From Chromera velia (taxonomy: Eukaryota; Sar; Chromeraceae), in assembly GCA_018398765.1 (NCBI GenBank), contig JAHBMJ010002836.1, forward strand, positions 1 through 14,310: a stretch of 14,310 nt of DNA. The letters run 5' to 3'. The notes beneath the pieces were generated by a model. It did not search any database and was not told where the DNA came from. It saw only the letters and a list, made by a program, of their open reading frames with translations. Of this stretch, positions 10,500-14,310 are shown piece after piece (the stretch's first letter is position 1; every line of letters begins with the position of its first letter). The position numbers and the translations under genes are program-made.

Positions 10500-11970
10500 A
10501 ACCTTCTGACAATTCTTCCCATCCTCAGAAAGAAAGGCAGACACACACAAAAAAAGAACAGGAGTGGACAGAGAGAGGGAAACCCTGCTGACCTGTCACG
10601 ACTTGACCATTACAGTTGGTCGACGTCAAGGGGTTGGGGAACGTGTACCCAGAGGGCACAGTCAACTTCAGGTCGTACGCGGCGTTTGTGCCTGGAGTGA
10701 TCTGGATACCGAACTCCGATCCGGGTTCCGTCACAACGTCGCTGCCAGGTACCCCAATGAAGTTAATGCCGGGAGTGAAAGCGCCGTCCACCGTGATGCA
10801 CACTCCAATGTGGTTGCTCGGGTCGGTATCTTCTTCGGGGTCACCACCGCTGGGGGGAGTTCCCTTCACGGTGGCGACGTTGGTGTATTGGCCGGAGGTG
10901 ACCGTTGTGGATGCCGTGTAGATCCAGGTCTCTCCGACGTCGAGAATTCCCGTGTTAGTCTCGTCTCCCGAATCCGGGCCGCTGATTGTCACGGGCACAC
11001 CGTTGGCGGAGACACCACCGCTGATCACGACCTGGTCTGTCAGCATCACGTTGGTGAGGGGCACATTTCCTGTGTTGATGACCACGTACTCGAAGATGGC
11101 GGTGCTGCCGATCTCGAGTGCCTCTCCGGTTGGTTGGTCGGAGTCCTCGTCGTTGGTTGACTTCTCGACGTCGATGCCCGGCATCTCCTCTGCATTCACG
11201 CAGATCGGCAGAACGACTTTGAAGGACAAACAAAAAAGCACGAGAAGACAGCAGTCGAGAGCGGAGTAAAAAAATCACAGAAGGGGGAAGATGAGGAAGG
11301 CAAAATCATGTGGGGAGAAGGGCTCGAAAGGAATTTAAATGACCAGAACCGGACTCGTAGAAGGAAGATGGATGCATGATCGACAGAAAAGAAAAGAAGG
11401 AGTTATCCATGCCTGACTGACCGAAGGGATCATCCGTGATGATCGTGGTGTCACAGTTGTTGTTTGCGTCATCGTTCTCAGTCACCTTCACTTCGAACTC
11501 CCCATCAATCAGGTTGCCGACCTTCACGAGCACTTCGAACTCGGTGGCGTCTCCAGTTGTGGACGTGCACATGAGCATGGGTCTCGGTTCGGTGACTGCA
11601 GGCAGCGAGAATTAAACGGTTAGTTAGAAGAAGAAATCATGTGCAGATTGAAGAAAATAACGGTTTTTTGCGCCACTTTACGCACACATGCTCACACAAA
11701 TCGAAAGGCATCAGGACAGTTGCACGCGTTTGTTTTTGGTTTCTTTGTGGGCTCACAAAGAACAAATAAAGTAAGAGATGACGCTGCAAACGCGGGCGAG
11801 TGTGTGTGTGTGTGTGGGTAGGTGTCAGAGAATGTGCGCTTGGGAAATTCCGTCAGGCGTGGTTCACACGTGAATAAGTTGAACGCCTTCGGGACCTTTC
11901 TGCACCAACAAGCTAGAAAATGACTTTTTGTATGCACAGATTGCAGGGCGGCCGCATGCATGCAAGCGCT

Positions 11971-12035
<65 letters not shown>

Positions 12036-14016
12036 CACAGAAGAGTCAGGGGGAGGCGATTCAGTGGAAGTGGAAAAGAAAAAGAACCCCGGGCATCCAT
12101 CCAGAGCGTCTCTTTGATCGGTTGCCCCTTTCTGACCATCCATGAACATGAAGCCCTGGCAGGTGCCGCCGTTGACCCCAATCGGGTCCTCAGGCGTGTT
12201 GCCACCCGGGAACATGAAGGATTCTGGAAGTGTGAGGGTCAACTTGTGCGGCACCCCGTTGTCTACCCCGGCCTTGACGGTGACAGTGATTTCATCGCCT
12301 GCGTTCGCGTTGGGGTCAGAGAATTGAATTTCTGGACTCGGATCCGGATTGTTGGTGTTGGGGACGCACTCAGTGTTGTAGTTGGCGGGATCGTCGTCCT
12401 CCACGGATTCCCCTCCCGGACTCTCTCCTGTCACGTCTGCTCTGTTCGTGTACTGTCCGAGGACGGCCGACTCCTGAGTGACGGTGTAAACCCAGGTCTC
12501 TCCGACGTCGAGGAGGTCGTTGTCGGGGCTGTCATCGCCTCCCACAAAGAAGGTGGGCTCAGCGAGGATGTCTGTAGTGCCAGACCCTCCCGCGATGATG
12601 GTGTCGGTGAGAGCAGTGATGGTCAGGGGAACGCTGCCGGGGTTGGTGACTTCGTAGGTGAAGGTGACTGATTCCCCAGGAGTGAAAGAGGGGCCGGGAG
12701 AGGAGTTAGCGTCCGCTGGTTGTTGGGGGGTGCTTCCTTGCTGGACGCGCTTGACGATGTTGATCTGCGGGTTCTCGCCTGTCGGTCAATCAGGAGGGAG
12801 GGAGAGAGGAAGGGAAGGGGGAGGGGGAACAGAGCAGCCAACAAAGAGAGTGAAAAGCGGCGATATCTAGTCATGAAAGGAGAGAGGGACTCGTGAAAAG
12901 TCTGAGACTCAGACTCAGAACGCATTTTGGAACTCTTGTAAGTTGGAAGGCCCCCAAGGGTTTTTGGTCGTCGTGGTGGCGCTGCGTGCTGGCGGTCTAT
13001 CTAGATGCTCGCTTTACGCAAACGCGGTGCTGCACGAACTGCACTATGAAAGGAGACTGACTGAAGGGTGTCAGACGGAGCTCTGCGGTGTCGCAGTTGT
13101 TGTTGTCGTCGTCGTTCTCCACAACGGTGAGAAGGAACTCGCCCACGATATCCAACCCGACGATGATGTCGACGTCGAACTCGGACAAGCCGTTCACGAG
13201 GGTTGTGCACATGAGCGTCTGGAGCCCTTCACCTGCACGCATGCATGCAGGCGGTGAGGGAGGGAGGGAATGAATCCATGCAGGAGGTGCTGAGGTTGAA
13301 GAAACAGTCGCTGTCTCTCTTTCTTTCAGCGCTCTGAAGAAGTGCAATCATTGGCAAGCATGCGAACCAAAACACACACAAGGGGCACGACGAAGAGATC
13401 GATAGCAAAAGGCCAAATCGAAAAGCAAAGGCCACTGCATCGTGACACAGCAAAACCTACAGGAAGGCCAGAGCAGACGCTGCAAAAATACATTAGCGTG
13501 TCTGCACAGAATGAAGAGGCCCGACAAGGTTCGAATGCACTCGCCAACCGCACCGACACAAACGAAAAAGTCGGAATCCGTCCACCTGCTTTTGCCCCTC
13601 CAAAAGAGTCTCAGATCGGGGCAGTGTCTCTCACTGACCGTTGGTCGAGATAACTCCGGAAGTGCAGTCAGCGGGAATGGATCCGGGTGCAAAGGTGTAG
13701 GTCTCGGGCAGGGTCAGGGTCAGCTTGTGGGGGAAAGGAGTGCTTGAGTTGACCGTCGCGGTGACGGTCTCGCCGACTGCCGGGGTGTCATCAGAGAATG
13801 TCAGAGTGGGCATGAAGGAGGCCGGCATGTTCTTGATGCAGACAGACGTCACTGCGCCGGTCGCAGATCCGGTGTCGCAGATGTTGTTCTCTTCGTCGTC
13901 CTCCATCACTGTCACCGAGAATTCGGCGTCGTCCATGTTCACCTCCTCGTCGGACTTGACCGTGACTGTGAACTCCGTCGCACCTCCGTCGCTTGTGCAC
14001 ATGATGGTGCCACTCG
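282..14016 (-). CDS. Multi-exon gene (internal part) for a large modular surface-type protein with DUF11 and DUF4215 repeats
   Basis: Twenty-two exons read right to left and join in one frame: 14016-13639, 13232-13062, 12778-12137, 11595-11422, 11189-10593, 10288-9908, 9034-8389, 7771-7513, 7125-6934, 6622-6527, 6059-5817, 5573-5532, 5137-4924, 4537-4196, 3953-3876, 3552-3514, 3200-3014, 2599-2544, 2196-2116, 1456-1385, 793-755, 468-282. Each junction has GT and AG borders with compatible phase, and domain motifs continue across junctions (for example EDN...DDGDG into GTLQFEFF). Both ends are open: the first exon needs one base from an exon to the right, and the last ends in phase 2. No signal peptide, membrane segment or stop is therefore visible. 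The Cys pairs, Asp/Asn-rich turns and beta-sandwich repeats suggest a secreted or cell-surface protein; this is inference. DUF11 and DUF4215 are recognised from motifs only. Exon numbers below count from the window's 5' side. Confidence 0.85.
755..793 (-). CDS. Exon 21: DUF11 unit 2, 39-base microexon
   Basis: Acceptor TTGCAG, donor GTCAGT, phase 1 on both sides. It encodes [13 protein letters not shown], the same strand pair as exon 16. Confidence 0.85.
1086..1379. repeat. CTTT microsatellite of about 290 bp (AAAG on the sense strand)
   Basis: Almost continuous CTTT units with occasional TTTTG, CTCT and CCTT variants. It ends six bases from the donor of exon 20, so that intron starts GTCAGGAAAGAAAG on the sense strand. 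The equivalent intron of unit 1 (3553-3875) lacks the array; its absence accounts for nearly all of the length difference (591 against 323 bases). Confidence 0.95.
1385..1456 (-). CDS. Exon 20: DUF11 unit 2, first exon (24 codons)
   Basis: Acceptor CTGCAG, donor GTCAGG, phase 1 on both sides. The peptide is [18 protein letters not shown] then SRTIHLG, matching exon 15 (...K.VKGP...) but two codons shorter and lacking its Asp run. The donor is followed directly by a long AAAG array on the sense strand. Confidence 0.8.
1457..2115 (-). other. Intron between exons 19 and 20
   Basis: A 659-base intron. It holds a CAGA array (1493-1516), a CATC/CATTC-rich part near 1660-1680, and the large CA-type minisatellite and GA run described separately. 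The 21 bases at 2095-2115, next to the donor, also occur at 4159-4179 in the intron after exon 14. No coding exon is seen. Confidence 0.75.
1845..2091. repeat. CA-based minisatellite followed by GA run
   Basis: CACACACATC / CACACACACC units of about 10 bases repeat over 1845-2036, then pure CA to about 2066, then pure GA to 2091. The same CA-then-GA order appears at 11971-12036 in another intron. On the sense strand this is CT then TG repeats close to the exon 19 donor. Confidence 0.92.
2116..2196 (-). CDS. Exon 19: DUF11 unit 1, C-terminal linker exon (27 codons)
   Basis: Acceptor GTGCAG, donor GTCAGT, phase 1 on both sides. The peptide is [18 protein letters not shown] then [10 protein letters not shown], a hydrophilic linker leading to the next unit. 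The first 21 bases of flanking DNA after this donor are shared with the corresponding place after exon 14. Confidence 0.8.
2197..2543 (-). other. Intron between exons 18 and 19
   Basis: A 347-base intron with GTCAGTCAG at its sense-strand start and TGCAG at its end. The interior is A/G-rich around 2410-2465 on the plus strand. I see no further structure. Confidence 0.7.
2544..2599 (-). CDS. Exon 18: DUF11 unit 1, 56-base exon ([19 protein letters not shown])
   Basis: Acceptor TTGCAG, phase 2 in; donor GTCAGT, phase 1 out. It fits only between exons 17 and 19, which need exactly those phases. [11 protein letters not shown] is the closing (I/Y).N.A.A.G strand of DUF11. Unit 2's equivalent would lie just beyond the left edge. 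Confidence 0.82.
2600..3013 (-). other. Intron between exons 17 and 18
   Basis: A 414-base intron. Its sense-strand start is GTCAGTCAGTG, and a GACT array follows at 2911-2975. The rest (2600-2900) is ordinary unique sequence with no exon that I can support. Confidence 0.7.
2911..2975. repeat. GACT/GGCT tetranucleotide array
   Basis: Repeated CTGA units with a few CTGG variants. On the sense strand each unit is TCAG, so the array contains many copies of the donor motif GTCAGT, about 40 bases inside the intron from the real donor. Confidence 0.92.
3014..3200 (-). CDS. Exon 17: DUF11 unit 1, core exon (187 bases)
   Basis: Acceptor CTGCAG, phase 1 in; donor GTCAGT, phase 2 out. The peptide is [48 protein letters not shown] and HTESCEVTW. 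In DUF11 terms this covers N.V.V.D through the (S/C)C..TYT strand, with extra Cys residues. Exon 22 has exactly the same length and phases. A second GTCAGT four bases further on is a possible alternative donor; it would shift the frame. Confidence 0.87.
3201..3513 (-). other. Intron between exons 16 and 17
   Basis: A 313-base intron. A CAGA/GGCA and ACACAT tract lies at about 3218-3282 near the acceptor. Its donor-side end (about 3472-3513) is similar to the donor-side end of the unit 2 intron (about 713-754), both containing CACAAACA..AATG.CAAAA. Confidence 0.7.
3514..3552 (-). CDS. Exon 16: DUF11 unit 1, 39-base microexon
   Basis: Acceptor CTGCAG, donor GTCAGC, phase 1 on both sides. It encodes [13 protein letters not shown], the hallmark GD.VTY.Y.VTN.G strand pair of DUF11. 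Exon 21 is the same length, about 72% identical in DNA, and encodes the same element. Confidence 0.85.
3553..3875 (-). other. Intron between exons 15 and 16, with a block shared with the unit 2 intron
   Basis: A 323-base intron that aligns along its length with 794-1060. The best block (about 3731-3792) is almost identical to about 955-1017. No open frame is preserved between the copies, so it does not look like a missed exon. Confidence 0.75.
3876..3953 (-). CDS. Exon 15: DUF11 unit 1, first exon (26 codons)
   Basis: Acceptor GTGCAG, donor GTCAGG, phase 1 on both sides. The peptide is [18 protein letters not shown] then DNSVNVFIG, the leading strand and Asp-rich linker that precede the GD.VTY strand in DUF11 domains. 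Its counterpart in unit 2 is exon 20. Confidence 0.82.
3988..4010. repeat. CATT tetranucleotide repeat
   Basis: Short CATT/CATG run in the intron between exons 14 and 15. A weaker CATTCATGC element occurs near 1671 in the equivalent intron of unit 2. Confidence 0.7.
4159..4195. repeat. Shared 21-base element plus CTGA array at the exon 14 donor
   Basis: Positions 4159-4179 repeat exactly at 2095-2115. The CTGA units (4172-4195) run directly into the donor, so the sense strand reads GTCAGTCAGTCAGCCAG. Confidence 0.9.
4196..4537 (-). CDS. Exon 14: C-terminal part of the four-exon domain (114 codons)
   Basis: Acceptor CCGCAG, donor GTCAGT, phase 1 on both sides. The peptide is [69 protein letters not shown], then [20 protein letters not shown] and ICLPDG. 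The GGTLQFEFF start continues exon 13. The later EGN...FTVS and SIRVVLGDS...L strands fit the closing half of a jelly-roll-like fold. The donor is followed at once by repeated CAGT units. Confidence 0.85.
4538..4923 (-). other. Intron between exons 13 and 14 with imperfect duplication
   Basis: A 386-base intron. GACGACAACGATTTTTG occurs at 4652 and 4715, GAGAAGCAAACCGCTGA occurs twice between them, and GAGATGG.TGCTTTTGA occurs twice. This is a short, shuffled tandem duplication of about 63 bases over 4652-4770. Confidence 0.75.
4924..5137 (-). CDS. Exon 13: third part of the four-exon domain (DLRTGP...VVLQED...DDGDGG)
   Basis: Acceptor ATGCAG, phase 0 in; donor GTCGGT, phase 1 out. The peptide is [68 protein letters not shown]. 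The VVLQED and following Asp-rich DDGDGG match the QED...DD..GG signature before the final strand of the bacterial-type domain. Between them lies a Cys-rich loop (PC, SC, VC, RCPC) that the usual bacterial form does not have, as far as I recall. Confidence 0.84.
5138..5531 (-). other. Intron between exons 12 and 13
   Basis: A 394-base intron with a GTAAGT donor and TGCAG acceptor, phase 0. It is low in repeats compared with the other introns. It contains a 13-base stretch (5446-5458) bounded by strong splice-like sites; see findings. Confidence 0.72.
5532..5573 (-). CDS. Exon 12: 42-base microexon ([14 protein letters not shown])
   Basis: Acceptor GTGCAG, donor GTAAGT, phase 0 on both sides, exactly 14 codons. 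The peptide supplies the hydrophobic VFNT...GDV strand that, joined to DLRTGP of exon 13, recreates the FD(S/T)...G(D)xDLgtP stretch of the bacterial-type domain begun in exon 11. That motif continuity is the main support for so short an exon. Confidence 0.82.
5794..5816. repeat. CAGA tetranucleotide array at the exon 11 donor
   Basis: Five or so GACA units ending exactly at the GTCTGT donor candidate of exon 11; on the sense strand the intron starts GTCTGTCTGTCTGTC. Confidence 0.88.
5817..6059 (-). CDS. Exon 11: first part of a four-exon domain (VDFNNL...[14 protein letters not shown]; 75-81 codons)
   Basis: Acceptor CTGCAG, phase 0 in. The peptide is [53 protein letters not shown] and [14 protein letters not shown]. 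Two phase 0 donors are possible: GTCTGT after 5817, which runs straight into a GTCT array, or GTTGGA after 5835, which drops the last six residues (VGTTRR). Read with exons 12-14 it follows an order I know from bacterial surface proteins: F-D-F near the start, then a FD(S/T)...DLG.P stretch, then QED and DD..GG. I have no family name for it. Confidence 0.8.
6060..6526 (-). other. Intron between exons 10 and 11
   Basis: A 467-base intron, GTAAGT to CTGCAG, phase 0. A run of nine G (6072-6080, plus strand) lies near the acceptor, so the sense strand has C9 in the polypyrimidine region. Nothing else is recognised; the open frame across part of it is not supported as coding. Confidence 0.7.
6527..6622 (-). 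CDS. Exon 10: DUF4215 repeat (32 codons)
   Basis: Acceptor GTGCAG, donor GTAAGT, phase 0 on both sides. The peptide starts [19 protein letters not shown] and ends [12 protein letters not shown], a near-textbook DUF4215 repeat on one 96-base exon. A phase 0 single-exon repeat can be copied or lost without breaking frame. Confidence 0.88.
6623..6933 (-). other. Intron between exons 9 and 10
   Basis: A 311-base intron, GTAAGT to GTGCAG, phase 0. No repeat or exon seen. Confidence 0.7.
6934..7125 (-). CDS. Exon 9: DUF4215-like Cys-rich repeat (64 codons)
   Basis: Acceptor TTGCAG, donor GTAAGT, phase 0 on both sides. The peptide is [51 protein letters not shown] and SAPCT. The [12 protein letters not shown] core is the opening half of the DUF4215 pattern (CGDG.....EECDDGN...GDGC...C); the GDGC half is replaced by a longer, diverged Cys-containing loop. 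These small repeats are typical of secreted proteins in bacteria and protists. Confidence 0.85.
7126..7512 (-). other. Intron between exons 8 and 9
   Basis: A 387-base intron, GTTAGT to TTGCAG. The plus strand is purine-rich at 7300-7400 (GGAGAGGAG type). No exon seen. Confidence 0.7.
7513..7771 (-). CDS. Exon 8: beta-rich linker segment (about 86 codons)
   Basis: The acceptor ACGCAG (not TGCAG) takes phase 2 in; the donor GTTAGT gives phase 0 out, so this exon converts the gene from phase 1 to phase 0 introns. The peptide is [73 protein letters not shown] and VVAQAAIT. Three Cys residues are present (SCTATG, FTCTGSG, DVCYIF). It looks like an Ig-like beta domain, but I do not recognise the family. 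Confidence 0.82.
7772..8388 (-). other. Intron between exons 7 and 8 with purine tract
   Basis: A 617-base intron whose donor is uncertain. The plus strand at 8161-8349 is almost all A and G (GAAA, GAGA units), so the sense strand is a long pyrimidine tract close to the donor side. The rest shows no exon. Confidence 0.68.
8389..9034 (-). CDS. Exon 7: diverged module or double module (about 215 codons)
   Basis: Acceptor TTGCAG, phase 1 in. It begins [18 protein letters not shown], then [27 protein letters not shown] and VTPVCVPD, matching exon 6. A longer diverged part follows: [52 protein letters not shown], a run [21 protein letters not shown], ending [12 protein letters not shown]. The 3' border is uncertain. 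The next exon needs phase 2, met by a donor after 8389 (GTGGTT) or after 8386 (GTTGGT); neither resembles the gene's usual donor. A GTACCT donor after 8382 would be phase 0 and break the frame. Confidence 0.82.
9154..9358. repeat. CT / GT / TCTG compound microsatellite
   Basis: Runs of TG, TCTC and TCTG units in mixed order for about 200 bases; on the sense strand these are CA and GA. Confidence 0.9.
9747..9772 (+). repeat. GGGAAA tandem repeat, possible G-quadruplex
   Basis: Five runs of three or four G with A-rich three-base or shorter spacers (GGGAAA repeated, ending GGGAGGGG) on the strand opposite the gene. Confidence 0.7.
9908..10288 (-). CDS. Exon 6: complete Cys-pair module (127 codons)
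   Basis: Acceptor TTGCAG, donor GTCAGC, phase 1 on both sides. The peptide is [81 protein letters not shown] and CSGADVNG. It is a full module without a DUF11 insert, like exon 1, with VTC replacing MCT at the first Cys. Its tail is very like the tail of exon 5 (PGTD.GYDL.LKLP.GY.F), suggesting that these two copies separated recently relative to the others. Confidence 0.88.
10289..10592 (-). other. Intron between exons 5 and 6
   Basis: A 304-base intron, GTCAGC to TTGCAG, with a pure CAGA array at 10467-10498 and otherwise unremarkable sequence. Confidence 0.72.
10467..10498. repeat. CAGA tetranucleotide array
   Basis: About eight uninterrupted CAGA units in the intron between exons 5 and 6. 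Confidence 0.92.
10593..11189 (-). CDS. Exon 5: DUF11-type domain followed by the second half of the Cys-pair module (199 codons)
   Basis: Acceptor ATGCAG, donor GTCAGC, phase 1 on both sides. It opens [18 protein letters not shown], then shows the DUF11 hallmarks: [48 protein letters not shown] and EDTDPSNHI. After GVCITVDG the module tail follows with [20 protein letters not shown] and PSGYTFPNP, ending CNGQVVTG. The open frame continues some 50 bases into the upstream intron. The acceptor at 11190 is chosen because it gives phase 1 and continues exon 4. Confidence 0.88.
11422..11595 (-). CDS. Exon 4: first half of a Cys-pair module (58 codons)
   Basis: Acceptor CTGCAG, donor GTCAGT followed by CAGG, phase 1 on both sides. 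The peptide is [49 protein letters not shown]. It parallels exon 2 residue by residue in the core (MCT, EF.V.V, GEF...VTEND, NNNCDT), and is likewise followed by a DUF11-type exon. Confidence 0.87.
11596..12136 (-). other. Intron between exons 3 and 4
   Basis: A 541-base intron, GTCAGA to CTGCAG, phase 1. It carries a CA-GA compound repeat (11971-12036) and a GT run (about 11800-11816). No exon seen. Confidence 0.72.
11971..12036. repeat. CA run followed by GA run
   Basis: About 14 CA units then about 18 GA-type units with two small breaks, the same compound order as at 2037-2091. Confidence 0.93.
12137..12778 (-). CDS. Exon 3: DUF11-type domain followed by the second half of the Cys-pair module (214 codons)
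   Basis: The acceptor is GACAG, one of three acceptors not ending TGCAG, and the donor is GTCAGA; phase 1 on both sides. Residues 1 to about 120 match the DUF11 pattern: [62 protein letters not shown] and EDDDPANYN. After NTECVPN the module resumes with [16 protein letters not shown] and [16 protein letters not shown], ending FMFMDG. Exon 1 has the same second half without the DUF11 part. The reading frame is open over all 642 bases. Confidence 0.88.
13062..13232 (-). CDS. Exon 2: first half of a Cys-pair module (57 codons)
   Basis: Acceptor GTGCAG, donor GTCAGT, phase 1 on both sides. The peptide runs [34 protein letters not shown] and NNNCDT, then stops where the exon 1 copy would continue into its second half. 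The next exon instead opens a DUF11-type domain, so the module is split by an insertion at this intron. It is close in length and sequence to exon 4 (57 against 58 codons). Confidence 0.87.
13233..13638 (-). other. Intron between exons 1 and 2
   Basis: A 406-base intron, GTCAGT to GTGCAG, phase 1. A GCATGCATGCAGG palindromic element lies next to the acceptor (13239-13251). No exon or array seen. Confidence 0.72.
13639..14016 (-). CDS. Exon 1: complete Cys-pair module (126 codons)
   Basis: The acceptor is CTGCAG just right of 14016 and the donor is GTCAGT, giving phase 1 on both sides. The peptide starts [11 protein letters not shown], runs through DAEFSVTV and ENNICDTG to a second half PTLTFSDD / VGETVTATV / [13 protein letters not shown], and ends VISTNG. 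It is the cleanest full copy of a module repeated in exons 2-7. The Cys in MCT and the Cys in NICDT probably pair; this is inference from their conservation. Alternating hydrophobic strands and Asp/Glu-rich turns suggest a beta-sandwich. I do not recognise a named family for this module. Confidence 0.88.
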
Positions 14017-14310
14017 CTGCAGAAAGACGCAGACCAGAAAGGGGGTCTTCTCACTCTGTCGAGCGCCTTCTGTTACTGAAACGCCAAGCGCCACACTTTC
14101 TGAACGCAAAGGAATTTGCACTGCCTTGCCGCGCCTAAGGTCTGCCTTCAGCTGTTGGCGGATAATTCAAGAAACAAGCACTCACTCCTTGGCAGAATCT
14201 CACAGGGAGGGAAACAGAGGCAGAGAAACAAAGTAAGACAAAGAAAGAAAACAGGCAATGAGGCGACCGTCCAGCCAAATTGGAATGTGCAGGCGGAAGG
14301 CAAGCATGGG
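14017..14310 (-). other. Intron upstream of exon 1 (cut by the window edge)
   Basis: This precedes the CTGCAG acceptor of exon 1. I see no exon or donor here, so the upstream exon, which must end in phase 1, lies beyond 14310. Confidence 0.6.

Noticed and set aside
9957-10700. Plus-strand open frame of 247 codons
   Set aside because: It is antisense to exon 6 and part of exon 5 and runs through a CAGA array in between, which a real exon would not do.
10564-11160. Plus-strand open frame of 198 codons
   Set aside because: It is complementary to exon 5, where the DUF11-type signature is on the minus strand.

Overview
The window is nuclear DNA of a eukaryote with compact, intron-rich genes. It holds the middle of one large multi-exon gene on the minus strand. 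I find 22 internal exons, from 14016 (5' side) down to 282 (3' side). Every junction keeps frame. The exons sum to about 5.1 kb (about 1,705 codons), and both ends of the gene lie outside the window. Acceptors are nearly all TGCAG, and donors are mostly GTCAG with a minority GTAAGT. The introns (about 230-870 bp) are full of microsatellites. This fits a protist or alga; a chromerid-type alveolate such as Vitrella is my guess from style only and is unproven. I see no convincing gene on the plus strand, and no RNA gene, transposon or CRISPR array.

The encoded protein looks like a large extracellular or surface mosaic of beta-rich repeats, of kinds best known from bacterial surface proteins. From N to C: (1) exons 1-7, repeated modules with a conserved Cys pair (first Cys in MCT or VTC, second in NxCDT) and a GETVT...KLTLPxxYTF half. 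Two of these modules (exons 2-3 and 4-5) have a DUF11-type domain inserted between their halves. (2) Exon 8, a linker-like beta segment. (3) Exons 9-10, DUF4215-type CGDG...EECDDGN...GDGC repeats. (4) Exons 11-14, one domain split over four exons, with the bacterial-type order VDFNNL / VFNTL...DVDL / VVLQED...DDGDGG / LQFEF. (5) Exons 15-19, a DUF11 unit split over five exons. (6) Exons 20-22, a second copy of that unit with matching exon lengths, cut by the left edge.

The most interesting points are as follows. The two C-terminal DUF11 units are a tandem duplication of about 2.08 kb that includes their introns. A stretch of about 62 bp inside one duplicated intron is far more conserved than the exons beside it. 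The donor type (GTCAG, phase 1, versus GTAAGT, phase 0) follows the domain blocks. Tetranucleotide arrays sit directly on several 5' splice sites and look as if they grew out of the donor motif.
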